From the NCBI RefSeq assembly GCF_002148965.1, contig NZ_NGFN01000029.1, positions 1-36,455 of the forward strand: 36,455 nucleotides of DNA, in the 5' to 3' direction. Positions 16,629 to 23,888 of the stretch are shown here, one piece after another (position 1 is the stretch's first letter; each line of letters begins with the position of its first letter). Source of the DNA: Streptomyces swartbergensis (GTDB lineage: Bacteria; Actinomycetota; Actinomycetes; Streptomycetales; Streptomycetaceae). Under the pieces are notes generated by a model. That model saw only the letters and a program-made list of their open reading frames with translations. It did no database searches and was not told the DNA's origin. A program made the translations under genes and the position numbers.

Positions 16629-17612
16629 GTGATCGAGCTCGAGGGGGTTCCCGAGCTGATCGACCCGGTCATGGTGGCCGCGTTCGAAGGCTGGAACGAT
16701 GCCGGCGACGCCGCCTCCACCGCGGTCGCGCATCTGGACAGGGAGTGGAAGGGCGAGGTCTTCGCGGCGCTGGACGCCGAGGACTACTACGACTTCCAGG
16801 TCAACCGCCCCACGGTGTTCATGGAGGCCGGCGTCCGCAAGATCACGTGGCCGACGACAAGGTTGTCGGTGGTCCGGGTCGGCGGGGACAAGCCACGCGA
16901 CCTGGTCCTCGTCCGGGGTATCGAGCCGTCCATGCGATGGCGGTCGTTCTGCAACGAACTGCTCGGCTTCGCGCACGAACTCGGCGTGGAACTGGTGGTC
17001 GTCTTGGGCGCCCTGCTCGGTGACACCCCACACACCCGTCCGGTTCCGATCAGCGGGACGACGTCCGACCCGGACCTGGCCCGCCGCATGGACCTGGAGG
17101 AGACCAAGTACGAGGGGCCCACGGGCATCGTCGGCGTCCTTCAGGAGGCGTGCACCCACGCGGGGGTGCCGGCCGTCTCCCTGTGGGCAGCCGTACCGCA
17201 CTACGTCTCGCAGCCACCCAACCCGAAGGCCACGCTGGCCCTGCTGAACCGGCTGGAGGACCTGATCGACGTGCGCATCCCACTGGGCGAACTGCCCGAG
17301 GACGCGCGCGCCTGGCAGGTCGGCGTGGACCAGCTGGCCGCCGAGGACAGCGAGGTCGCCGAGTACGTCCAGTCGCTGGAGGAAGCCCGGGACACCGCCG
17401 AGCTCCCCGAAGCGTCGGGCGAGGCGATCGCCCGCGAGTTCGAGCGCTATCTCCGCCGCCGCGACGGCGGCGGACCGACCGCCTCCGGCGGACACGCCAC
17501 GGCGGACGGCAGCGACAGCACGTCGTACCTGCGGGACAACCCCAGCGGCCGCACACGCCCACCGAAGCCGCCCAAGCCGGGCACGGACGACGAGGAGTCG
17601 TCGGAGGACTGA
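16629..17612 (+). CDS. parJ: PAC2-family protein ParJ, ParA-polymerisation regulator
   Basis: A 327-residue actinobacterial PAC2 (proteasome assembly chaperone 2-like) protein. The start signature is VIELEGVPELIDPVMVAAFE followed by GWNDAGDAAS, typical of the family. Further blocks are YYDFQVNRPTVF, VRGIEPSMRWRSF, VVLGALLGDTPHTRPVPI, and the VSLWAAVPHYVSQPPNPKA segment. The C-terminal 50 residues are Gly/Ser/Pro/Asp-rich and probably disordered. GTG at 16629 has AAGGAGG 6 nt upstream. S. coelicolor SCO1662, at the same position before mshC, is ParJ, a ParA partner that limits ParA polymerisation and supports chromosome segregation in sporulating hyphae (known, recalled). Orthology here rests on position and family and was not tested by alignment. 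It has its own promoter candidate. Confidence 0.8.
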   Translation: MIELEGVPELIDPVMVAAFEGWNDAGDAASTAVAHLDREWKGEVFAALDAEDYYDFQVNRPTVFMEAGVRKITWPTTRLSVVRVGGDKPRDLVLVRGIEPSMRWRSFCNELLGFAHELGVELVVVLGALLGDTPHTRPVPISGTTSDPDLARRMDLEETKYEGPTGIVGVLQEACTHAGVPAVSLWAAVPHYVSQPPNPKATLALLNRLEDLIDVRIPLGELPEDARAWQVGVDQLAAEDSEVAEYVQSLEEARDTAELPEASGEAIAREFERYLRRRDGGGPTASGGHATADGSDSTSYLRDNPSGRTRPPKPPKPGTDDEESSED

Positions 17613-17750
17613 GGGGCGCCCGTCGGGCACGACGAGGAGGGGCGCGTCGCGGCGACCGCGTTCCTGACCCTCGCCCACGGCGGGGCCGCCCGCGCCGGAC
17701 GACGGCGAGCGGGCGCGCGGCGACCTGGAGGAGTTGGGGGCGCGGCGGGA

Positions 17751-17825
17751 ACGCGCTCGCAGCCCTCGCAGCCTGCCGGGGCGCCACCGCGGCACCTCGC
17801 CGCCATGCCGCCGTCGACGCCGAGC
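17751..17825. repeat. Degenerate repeat, copy A
   Basis: The segment starts ACGCGCTCGCAGCCCTCGC and ends CCATGCCGCCGTCGACGCC then GAGC. It aligns over its whole 75 nt with 18026-18098 (copy B) with scattered substitutions and small gaps. It belongs to a roughly 620-bp stretch after parJ (17613-18234) in which I find no convincing gene on either strand. Confidence 0.6.
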
Positions 17826-18025
17826 AGGCCGGAGACGCCACCGAAGCCGGCACAGCACACCAGGGCCCAACCCAGCACCTCGCCGCCAGGCCGCCAGGCC
17901 GCCAGGCCGCCGACAACGACGAGCCGGCGGGATGCGCCGGGAGCCCGCACAGCCTGCAGGGGTTCCGCTGCCGCACCTCACCACTAGCGAAACGGTGACC
18001 GCGAGCGGGCGCCTGGGACCAGGGG

Positions 18026-18098
18026 ACGCGCACGCAGCCCTCGCCGCCTGCCGCGGCCCCGTCACAACACCTCGCCACCCATGCCGTCGGCGACGAGC
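18026..18098. repeat. Degenerate repeat, copy B, with a phosphatase-like peptide on the reverse strand
   Basis: ACGCGCACGCAGCCCTCGCC opens the copy and CCCATGCCGTCGGCGACGAG nearly closes it. On the leftward strand the end reads LVADGMGGEVL followed by a stop, similar to the VADGMGGH metal-binding motif of PP2C phosphatases. Neither the surrounding frame nor the codon bias supports an intact gene, so it may be debris or chance. Confidence 0.55.
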
Positions 18099-18142
18099 AT
18101 GCGGCGCGCGGCGCGGCGGTGGCCGGTAGCCGGGTCGTGCTG

Positions 18143-18222
18143 CCCATGCCGTCGACGGCGACGAGCGGACAGCAGGCGCACGCAGAGCCCAGCCGACCCG
18201 CCGGCGCCACACCACAACACCC
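18143..18222. repeat. Degenerate repeat, rearranged copy C
   Basis: CCCATGCCGTCGACGGCGAC at 18143-18162, followed by GAGC, repeats the end of copy B with a 3-nt insertion. GCGCACGCAGAGCCC from about 18177, and CACAACACC near 18212, repeat its beginning and middle. The two parts appear in the opposite order to copy B, as expected for adjacent tandem units. Together copies A-C look like a decayed tandem array. Confidence 0.5.
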
Positions 18223-18234
18223 GTGCACGCCAAA

Positions 18235-18264
18235 GGGGGCGTCTCCCGCTCGGGAGGCGCCCCC
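18235..18264 (-). terminator. Terminator of the mshC transcript
   Basis: GGGGGCGTCTCCCG (18235-18248) and CGGGAGGCGCCCCC (18251-18264) form a 14-bp stem with one G-T pair. It lies 15 nt beyond the leftward mshC stop at 18280. The leftward transcript ends the stem with CCCCCTTTGG, a short T run. Confidence 0.85.
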
Positions 18265-18279
18265 TCGGTCTGTTGTCGG

Positions 18280-19509
18280 TTACAGCGCGACGCCGAGCAG
18301 CGCGTCCACCGCGCGGGAGACCACCCCGGGGGCGCCCTCGTCCGTGCCGCCGTGCTGCTCCTGCTGGGCGGTCCAGCGGTCGACCGCGGTGAGTGCGGCC
18401 GGGGCGTCCAGGTCGTTCGCGAGGGCCTCGCGGATCTGCTCCACGAGCGCCTCGGCCGAGGGCCCGTCGGGCCGGGAGACGGCGGCCCGCCAGCGGGCGA
18501 GCCGGGCGACGGCGTCCTGGAGGACCTGGTCGGTCCACTCCCAGTCCGCGCGGTAGTGGTGGGAGAGCAGGGCGAGCCGGATGGCGACCGGGTCGACGCC
18601 GTCGCGCCGGAGCTTGGAGACGAAGACCAGGTTGCCCTTGGACTTGGACATCTTCTCGCCGTCGAGGGCGACCATGCCGGCGTGCACGTACGCCTTGGCC
18701 ATGGGGAACTCGCCGGTGAGGGCCTGGGCGTGCGAGGCGCCCATCTCGTGGTGCGGGAAGGCCAGGTCGGAGCCGCCGCCCTGGATGTCGAAGCCCATGC
18801 CGAGGTGGTCGAGGGCGATGGCCACGCACTCGATGTGCCAGCCGGGCCGTCCACGCCCGAGCGAACCGCCGTCCCAGCTGGGCTCGCCTTCCCGGGCCGC
18901 CATCCACAGCATCGGGTCGAGCGGGTTCTTCTTGCCCGGCCGGTCCGGGTCGCCGCCGCGCTCGGCGGACAGCAGCCGCATCGCCGCGGCGTCCAGCCCG
19001 GAGACCTTGCCGAAGTGCGGGTCGGACTCGACGGAGAAGTACACGTCGCCTTCGAGTTCGTACGCCGCGCCCATGTCGCGCAGCCGCTCGACGAGCGGGA
19101 CGATCCCGGGTATCGCCTCGACGGCGCCTATGTACTGCCGCGGCGGCAGCATCCGCAGGGCCGTCATGTCCTCGCGGAAGAGGGCCGTCTCCTGCTCGGC
19201 GAGCGCGGCCCAGTCGATGCCGTCGCGCTGCGCCCGCTCAAGGAGCGGGTCGTCGACGTCGGTGACGTTCTGGACGTAGTGAACCTGGCGCTTGGTGTCG
19301 AGCCACACGCGCTGCACGAGGTCGAACGCGTTGTAGGTCGCCGCGTGTCCTATGTGGGTGGCGTCGTACGGGGTGATGCCACATACGTAGATACGGGCGA
19401 CGGGACCGGGGTCGAGGGTGACCAGACCGCCGGTCGCGGTGTCGTGGATCCTCAGGTCGCGGCCCTGACCAGGCAGGGCGGGGACCTCGGAAGCGGGCCA
19501 GGCATGCAT
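18280..19509 (-). CDS. mshC: Mycothiol synthesis cysteine:GlcN-inositol ligase MshC
   Basis: A 409-residue class I aminoacyl-tRNA-synthetase-like enzyme. It joins L-cysteine to 1D-myo-inositol 2-amino-2-deoxy-glucopyranoside using ATP, the third step of mycothiol synthesis. It has the HIGH motif at residues 52-55 ([11 protein letters not shown]), the zinc ligand C43 in YVCGITPYD, zinc-site residues in [15 protein letters not shown] and [11 protein letters not shown], and KMSKS in [12 protein letters not shown]. It lacks the C-terminal anticodon-binding extension of CysRS, which with the length of 409 separates MshC from true cysteinyl-tRNA synthetase. ATG at 19509; TAGGCT lies 6 nt upstream, so the transcript may be leaderless, although an AAGG is also within reach. 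It is the last gene of a leftward cluster with a kinase-like protein, a DUF3090 protein and a phosphatase. Confidence 0.96.
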   Translation of the reverse strand: MHAWPASEVPALPGQGRDLRIHDTATGGLVTLDPGPVARIYVCGITPYDATHIGHAATYNAFDLVQRVWLDTKRQVHYVQNVTDVDDPLLERAQRDGIDWAALAEQETALFREDMTALRMLPPRQYIGAVEAIPGIVPLVERLRDMGAAYELEGDVYFSVESDPHFGKVSGLDAAAMRLLSAERGGDPDRPGKKNPLDPMLWMAAREGEPSWDGGSLGRGRPGWHIECVAIALDHLGMGFDIQGGGSDLAFPHHEMGASHAQALTGEFPMAKAYVHAGMVALDGEKMSKSKGNLVFVSKLRRDGVDPVAIRLALLSHHYRADWEWTDQVLQDAVARLARWRAAVSRPDGPSAEALVEQIREALANDLDAPAALTAVDRWTAQQEQHGGTDEGAPGVVSRAVDALLGVAL

Positions 19510-19515
19510 GCCTTG

Positions 19516-19521
19516 AGCCTA
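19516..19521 (-). promoter_or_regulatory. -10 hexamer TAGGCT, candidate leaderless mshC promoter
   Basis: On the leftward strand TAGGCT is followed by 6 nt and the mshC ATG at 19509, so a transcript would start at the first coding base. mshC could then be transcribed independently of the upstream kinase-like gene, whose stop is 94 nt away. Confidence 0.4.
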
Positions 19522-19603
19522 ACCGGACTGAAGTTCCATATACGAATGGGAGCGGGCCGGACGGCCGAGAAGGCGCTCTTGCGTGTGCTCGGCGTCTGTG
19601 CTG

Positions 19604-20434
19604 CTACACGGGTGGCCAGGGAATCGCCGGCCACTCCCCGCTCGGCTCCGGATGCTTCCCCGAGGCGAGCAGCGCGGCGACGCGCGCGCGTGTGGCGTCG
19701 ATCTCCGCGCCGGTGATCAGCGGCTGGAGCCGGGCGGTGAGGGGGCCGCCCTCCGCCAGGTCCTTCCTGAGGCGTTCGAGGACGTCGACGGCCTCCCGCG
19801 TGAGGGGCTCCCCCGCCCACCCCCACAGCAGGGTCCGCAGCTTGTTCTCGACGTTGAAGGTGACCCCGTGGTCGATCCCGTACAGCCGTCCCTCGCCGGT
19901 CGGCAGCAGGTGCCCGCCCTTGCGGTCGGCGTTGTTGACGACGGCGTCCAGCACCGCGAGCCGCCGCAGCCGCTCGTCGTCCGCGTGCACGAGGAGCGCG
20001 GTGCGGCCCTCGCCGACCTCGGCGAAGCCGATCGCCTTCCAGCCCGGCTCCGGTTCCTCCCCGTCGACCAGCGCGAGCAGCTCCGCCTCCGGCGCCGCCT
20101 CGACCCACAGCTGGCACATGCCCTCGCCGTAGGGGCCGTCCCGCAGCACCGTGGGCGGGACCAGGCCCCAGCCGGTCGCCTCGGAGACCTCGTACGCGGC
20201 GACCTCGCGCTGAGCGAGCGTCCCGTCGGGGAAGTCCCACAGGGGCCTCTCCCCGGCGACCGGCTTGTAGATGCAGGCCGCTTCCCGGCCGTCGTGGGAC
20301 ACCGTGCAGTACAGGGCCGCGTTGGACGCCTCACGGATGCGTCCGCGCACGGTGAGTTCGCCCCGGGCGAGCAGTTCGGCGGCGTCCGGAGGAGGTGTCA
20401 CGCTCCGCGGCGGTATCCGTTCTGGCGCGGACAT
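19604..20434 (-). CDS. SCO1664-family (TIGR03843-like) kinase-fold protein
   Basis: A 276-residue protein whose motifs resemble the HipA / phosphatidylinositol 3/4-kinase fold. A glycine-poor nucleotide loop REASNAALYC is followed by candidate ATP-anchoring K57 in CIYKPVAGE, then conserved DFPDGTLAQREVAAYEVSE. The catalytic-loop-like LDAVVNNADRKGGH contains D163, N167/N168 and D170, and a metal-binding DHG has D188. Key positions look intact, so an active kinase is plausible, but the substrate is unknown. ATG at 20434 with AAGGA 6 nt upstream; it starts inside the last 37 nt of the DUF3090 gene, so the two are translationally coupled. The same neighbours occur next to mshC in mycobacteria as I recall (Rv2133c-Rv2135c), which suggests a shared, uncharacterised job. 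The kinase assignment is inference from motifs. Confidence 0.85.
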   Translation of the reverse strand: MSAPERIPPRSVTPPPDAAELLARGELTVRGRIREASNAALYCTVSHDGREAACIYKPVAGERPLWDFPDGTLAQREVAAYEVSEATGWGLVPPTVLRDGPYGEGMCQLWVEAAPEAELLALVDGEEPEPGWKAIGFAEVGEGRTALLVHADDERLRRLAVLDAVVNNADRKGGHLLPTGEGRLYGIDHGVTFNVENKLRTLLWGWAGEPLTREAVDVLERLRKDLAEGGPLTARLQPLITGAEIDATRARVAALLASGKHPEPSGEWPAIPWPPV

Positions 20435-20988
20435 ACGTGTCCTTCCGGGTCGAGCGGGAGGCTGCACAGCGGGCACGGCGGCCGCCCGGCGTTGACGATG
20501 TCGAGGGCACGCTTGGCGAAGGCCCTGGCCTGCGCGCCGGTGAGCCGGACCCGCAGCATCGGGGGCCCGTTCTCCTCGTCCTGGAGCAGCCGTTCCTCGG
20601 CCTCGGCGAGGTCCTCCTCGGTGTCGGCGTCAAGCTCGACGAGCGCCTGCGCCTCGACGATCATCAGCTGCTCCTCGCCGTCCCAGGCGAGCGCCATGGT
20701 GCCGACCCGGAACTCCTCCTCGATGGGGGTGTCCAGCGGAGCGGTGTCGGTGATCTCGGACGGTGCGACGGCGGGGACGGCGGCACTGCCTCCGCTACGG
20801 CGTACGACCTCGTCGAGCAGTTCGTCCATGCGTTCGGCGAGCGCGGCGACCTGGGTCTTCTCCAGGGCCACGCTGGTCACCCGGGAGCCTGCGGAGGCCT
20901 GGAGGAAGAACGAACGGCGCCCGGGCAGTCCGACCGTGCCGGCCACGAAACGCTCCGGATGGTCGTAGAGGAACACCTGACGGGACAC
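20398..20988 (-). CDS. DUF3090-family protein with a C-terminal zinc-knuckle-like motif
   Basis: A 196-residue actinobacterial protein of unknown function. GTG at 20988 with GGAG 8 nt upstream gives the family's usual start VSRQVFLYDHPERFVAGTVG; the longer reading from 21027 adds 13 residues and lacks a ribosome binding site. The body has RSFFLQASAGSRVTSVALEK, an acidic helical middle, and FRVGTMALAWDGEEQLMIVE. The last 25 residues contain C172-x2-C175-x8-H184-x-C186 (CPLCSLPLDPEGHVCPR), a plausible zinc site. It overlaps the kinase-fold gene downstream by 37 nt and follows the phosphatase gene by 78 nt, so the three likely form one operon. Conservation of this order suggests a complex or pathway with the kinase and phosphatase; no catalytic motif is visible. 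Confidence 0.88.
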   Translation of the reverse strand: MSRQVFLYDHPERFVAGTVGLPGRRSFFLQASAGSRVTSVALEKTQVAALAERMDELLDEVVRRSGGSAAVPAVAPSEITDTAPLDTPIEEEFRVGTMALAWDGEEQLMIVEAQALVELDADTEEDLAEAEERLLQDEENGPPMLRVRLTGAQARAFAKRALDIVNAGRPPCPLCSLPLDPEGHVCPRQNGYRRGA

Positions 20989-21066
20989 GTCCTGTCTCCA
21001 TTGGAATCGTGGGAACCGTGTGACCACGGCACTGCTGCGACCGCTTCACCCTACTGCGGCCGACGA

Positions 21067-21753
21067 TCACGGTGCGCCCGCACCACCCCCGACGGGGGCC
21101 TCCTCGCCCGGGGGTTCCTCGCGCGGCACCAGGGACGTGAAGTCGCCCGTGTCGCCGAGGCGGACGAGAAACGGTCGCAGTCGTGTGTAGCGGATCGCCG
21201 TGATGGAACACGGTTCAACGGAAATCCGCTGGAAGAGGTCCAGATGAAGTCCGAGTGCGTCCGCGACGAGCGACTTGATGATGTCGCCGTGCGAGCACAT
21301 GAGGTAGACGGCGTCGGCGCCGTGGTCGCGCTCCACGCGCGCGTTCCACTCGCGTACGGCCTCGGCGGCGCGGGTCTGCATGGCCCGCATGGACTCCCCG
21401 CCGGGGAACGCCGCCGCGGAGGGGTGCGCCTGCACGACCTCCATCAGGGGCTGGTCCTTCAGCTCGTCGAGCTTGCGTCCCGACCAGTCGCCGTAGTGGC
21501 ACTCGCCGATGCGCTCGTCGGTGTGCGGGGTGAGTTCCGGCCGGGCCTGGAGAAGGGGCCGGATCGTTTCCTGGCAACGCTGGAGCGGGCTGGTGACGAT
21601 CTCGGCGAGGGGCAGCTCGGCGAGCCGCCCGGGCAGCGCGGCGGCCTGCGCCGCGCCGCGTTCGTCGAGGGCGACACCGGGCGTCCAGCCGGCGAGCAGT
21701 CCCTCGGTGTTGGCGGTGGAACGTCCGTGCCGGACCAGGATCAACGTGGGCAT
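21067..21753 (-). CDS. Histidine phosphatase (MSMEG_4193-like phosphoglycerate-mutase family)
   Basis: A 228-residue histidine phosphatase. The phospho-acceptor motif is LVRHGRSTANTEG with R8 and H9. Other active-site residues are R59 (SPLQRCQETI), E84 (IGECHYGDW) and H155 (MCSHGDIIKSL). All are present, so it should be an active phosphatase or mutase; SPLQRCQET and GECHYGDW favour a phosphatase. ATG at 21753 is preceded by TACGCT at exactly 7 nt on the leftward strand, a candidate leaderless promoter; an in-frame start at 21834 would add a poor N-terminal extension. It is divergent from corA (61 bp between starts) and leads the leftward cluster DUF3090 protein, kinase-fold protein, mshC. The substrate is unknown; pairing with a kinase-like protein suggests opposing phosphorylation and dephosphorylation of one metabolite or protein. 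Confidence 0.92.
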   Translation of the reverse strand: MPTLILVRHGRSTANTEGLLAGWTPGVALDERGAAQAAALPGRLAELPLAEIVTSPLQRCQETIRPLLQARPELTPHTDERIGECHYGDWSGRKLDELKDQPLMEVVQAHPSAAAFPGGESMRAMQTRAAEAVREWNARVERDHGADAVYLMCSHGDIIKSLVADALGLHLDLFQRISVEPCSITAIRYTRLRPFLVRLGDTGDFTSLVPREEPPGEEAPVGGGAGAP

Positions 21754-21760
21754 GCGGTCC

Positions 21761-21766
21761 AGCGTA
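21761..21766 (-). promoter_or_regulatory. -10 hexamer TACGCT, candidate leaderless phosphatase promoter
   Basis: On the leftward strand TACGCT fits TANNNT and is followed by 7 nt and the ATG at 21753. It would drive the whole leftward cluster down to the terminator at 18235-18264. A TACGGT at 21781-21786 on the other strand could serve corA. Confidence 0.4.
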
Positions 21767-21814
21767 GGCGCACGCGCGCGTACGGTGTCCTTCGAATGAC
21801 GGGAGAGTCTCTTC

Positions 21815-22810
21815 GTGATCGTCGACTGTGCCATCTACCGCGACGGACACCGGTCGGAAGGGCCGGAGGACTTCTCCGACGCCCTGGGTGAGGCCCGTGC
21901 GGCGGGCGGTTTCGTCTGGATCGGGCTGCACGAGCCGACGGAGCGCGAATTCGACCATGTGACCCAGGAGTTCGGGCTGCATCCACTGGCCGTCGAGGAC
22001 GCCCTCAAGGCCCACCAGCGGCCCAAGCTGGAGGTGTACGACGACTCGCTCTTCGTGGTGCTCAAGCCGGTGACGTACGAGCCGGAGACCGACACCGTCT
22101 CGGCCGGCGAGATCATGATCTTCCTGGGCGACTCGTTCGTCGTGACCGTCCGGCACGGCGAGGGCGGCCCGCTCAAGGCCGTACGGCACCGGCTGGAGCA
22201 CGAGCCGGACCTGCTGGGCAACGGCCCCACCTCCGTGCTCTACGCGGTCGCCGACGCCGCCGTCGACCACTACCTGGACGTCGCGATGGAGTTGCAGGCT
22301 GACCTGGAGGGGCTGGAGGCGGAGGTCTTCTCCCCGGACGACGGGGGCTCGCGGCACACCGCGTCCCGGATCTACAACTTCAAACGGCAGGTCCTGGAGT
22401 TCCGCCGGGCGACCGGGCCGCTGGCCCTGCCGATGAGCCGGCTGGCGGGCACGGCGCCGTCCGCCGTGGCGGTGCCGTTCGTGGACGACCGGGCGCGGCC
22501 GTTCTTCCGGGACGTGAGCGACCACCTCACGCGCGTGAACGAGTCCGTGGAGAACCTGGACCGGCTGGTGTCGGACATCCTCTCCGCGCATCTGGCGCAG
22601 ATGAGCGTCCGGCAGAACGACGACATGCGGAAGATCTCCGCGTGGGCGGCCATGGCCGCGATCCCCACGATGATCGCGGGGATCTACGGCATGAACTTCG
22701 AGCACATGCCCGAGCTGCGCTGGGAGTGGTCCTACCCGGTGCTGATCGCGGTGATGGCCGTTCTCGAGGTACTGGTGTTCCGGCTGTTCAAGCGCCGGGG
22801 CTGGTTGTAG
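21815..22810 (+). CDS. corA: CorA-family magnesium/cobalt transporter
   Basis: A 331-residue CorA-type divalent-cation channel. The N-terminal 260 residues form the cytosolic alpha/beta and coiled helices (FVWIGLHEPTEREFDHV, then HPLAVEDALKAHQRPK). Two C-terminal transmembrane helices flank the signature YGMNF, with GMN at residues 292-294, then a short basic tail FRLFKRRGWL. GTG at 21815 with GGGAG 9 nt upstream. It faces a convergent ferritin-like gene with 11 bp between stops and no hairpin visible there. Magnesium uptake is the usual role of the family; ion specificity is not provable from sequence. Confidence 0.94.
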   Translation: MIVDCAIYRDGHRSEGPEDFSDALGEARAAGGFVWIGLHEPTEREFDHVTQEFGLHPLAVEDALKAHQRPKLEVYDDSLFVVLKPVTYEPETDTVSAGEIMIFLGDSFVVTVRHGEGGPLKAVRHRLEHEPDLLGNGPTSVLYAVADAAVDHYLDVAMELQADLEGLEAEVFSPDDGGSRHTASRIYNFKRQVLEFRRATGPLALPMSRLAGTAPSAVAVPFVDDRARPFFRDVSDHLTRVNESVENLDRLVSDILSAHLAQMSVRQNDDMRKISAWAAMAAIPTMIAGIYGMNFEHMPELRWEWSYPVLIAVMAVLEVLVFRLFKRRGWL

Positions 22811-22821
22811 CCGGGGCCGTC

Positions 22822-23610
22822 TCAGGCGAACTCGGGTGCCGCGGACGCGGGTCCGCCGAGGGCGTCGCGGCGCTCGGGCATCTTCAGCGACACCATCCGG
22901 CGCCAGCCGCCCAGCCGTTCGTACGCGTACAGCGCGTGGATGCCCGCCGCGAGCACCGCCGACCTGGCCCTGGACCAGCCGAGGATGCGGCCCATGTGCG
23001 CCATGACCGCGAGGCTGACGTCCCGGTGGATCCGGATCTCGGCGAGCGCGCACGCGCGCAGGGTCCGCTGGATGGCCCGGCCGTGGCCCGCGTGGGCGAA
23101 GCGCAGCAGTTCCTCGTGGCAGTAGGAGAGGTGGTTGTCCTCGTCGTTGGAGATCTGCCTGACCGCGCGGCCGATGTCGGCGGCGTCGGCGAAGTGCTTG
23201 CGGAGCAGTTCCATCTGCTCGGAGGCGCGCTGCTCGGTGACCCTGCTGTGCGAGAGGTACGTGACGATGTCCTGGACCGTGAGCCGCTCGTCGCGCTTGA
23301 GCTTCTCGTGCGCGAGGCCGATGCCGTTCTTCTCCAGGAGCATGGTGTAGTCGGTCTCCGGCGGGACCGGGACGGGGTCGAGGCCGCGCTTCTTCATCAG
23401 GGCGTTGAAGATCCGGCCGTGCTTGTCCTCGTCGGCGCCGTGCCGGGTGATCTTGGGGGCGAGTTCCCGCTCGCTGTCGGGGACGAGCGCGGCGATCCGG
23501 GCGTTCTCCCAGCCGCCCTGGGACTCACCGCTCGCGGCGATGGAGCAGAACAGGGCGAAGGACTCGTCGTTGGCGAGGATCTCCTGGAACACACTCTTGG
23601 CCGAAAGCAT
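22822..23610 (-). CDS. Ferritin-like di-iron domain protein
   Basis: A 262-residue all-helical protein. Two E-x2-H metal motifs, E61-x2-H64 (GADEDKHGRIF) and E157-x2-H160 (SNDEDNHLSYC), with additional glutamates near E35 and E126, match the carboxylate-bridged di-iron site of ferritin-like oxygenases and oxidases. The start at 23610 (MLSAKSVFQEILANDE) has GAGGTG about 8 nt upstream. The C-terminal 60 residues (ALYAYERLGGWRRMVSLKMP) are outside the four-helix core. It lies alone between corA and an LLM oxidoreductase gene. The reaction is unknown; family members oxidise organic substrates or store/sense iron, and nothing in the neighbourhood decides which. Confidence 0.85.
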   Translation of the reverse strand: MLSAKSVFQEILANDESFALFCSIAASGESQGGWENARIAALVPDSERELAPKITRHGADEDKHGRIFNALMKKRGLDPVPVPPETDYTMLLEKNGIGLAHEKLKRDERLTVQDIVTYLSHSRVTEQRASEQMELLRKHFADAADIGRAVRQISNDEDNHLSYCHEELLRFAHAGHGRAIQRTLRACALAEIRIHRDVSLAVMAHMGRILGWSRARSAVLAAGIHALYAYERLGGWRRMVSLKMPERRDALGGPASAAPEFA

Positions 23611-23830
23611 CGTGAGCACCTCTCCCGCGCTCGGGCGCGTGCTGCGTGACTCCGCAGGATTCCGCAGAGAACGAGTCAAGTGCGGGGCGGCAGGTGGTGC
23701 AACAGGTACGTCGGGCAACTCCGCCGAATGGAGGACACGGGAGACCGGCATCGCCGCGGGCGGTCGTGCCACCGGAGCGAGGCAGATCCCGGCGTAACCG
23801 CCGGGGGGCGCACGGCGTTGTTCCGCGTGA

Positions 23831-23871
23831 CGGCCGTGGCGGGGAAGACCCCCGAGCCCCCACCACGGCCG
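23831..23871 (-). terminator. Hairpin after the LLM oxidoreductase gene
   Basis: CGGCCGTGGCGGGG (23831-23844) and CCCCACCACGGCCG (23858-23871) form a 14-position stem with a single C-A mismatch. It starts 18 nt beyond the stop of the leftward gene ending at 23889. The 278-bp gap 23611-23888 holds this hairpin and the upstream region of the ferritin-like gene, nothing else I can support. Confidence 0.65.
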
Positions 23872-23888
23872 CAGACAACTCCGCCGGG

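Noticed and set aside
17447-18228. Leftward open frames after parJ
   Set aside because: Their products are Arg/Ala/Gly/Pro-rich with clusters of Cys and Trp, have no family match, show no proper codon bias or ribosome binding site, and overlap the end of parJ.
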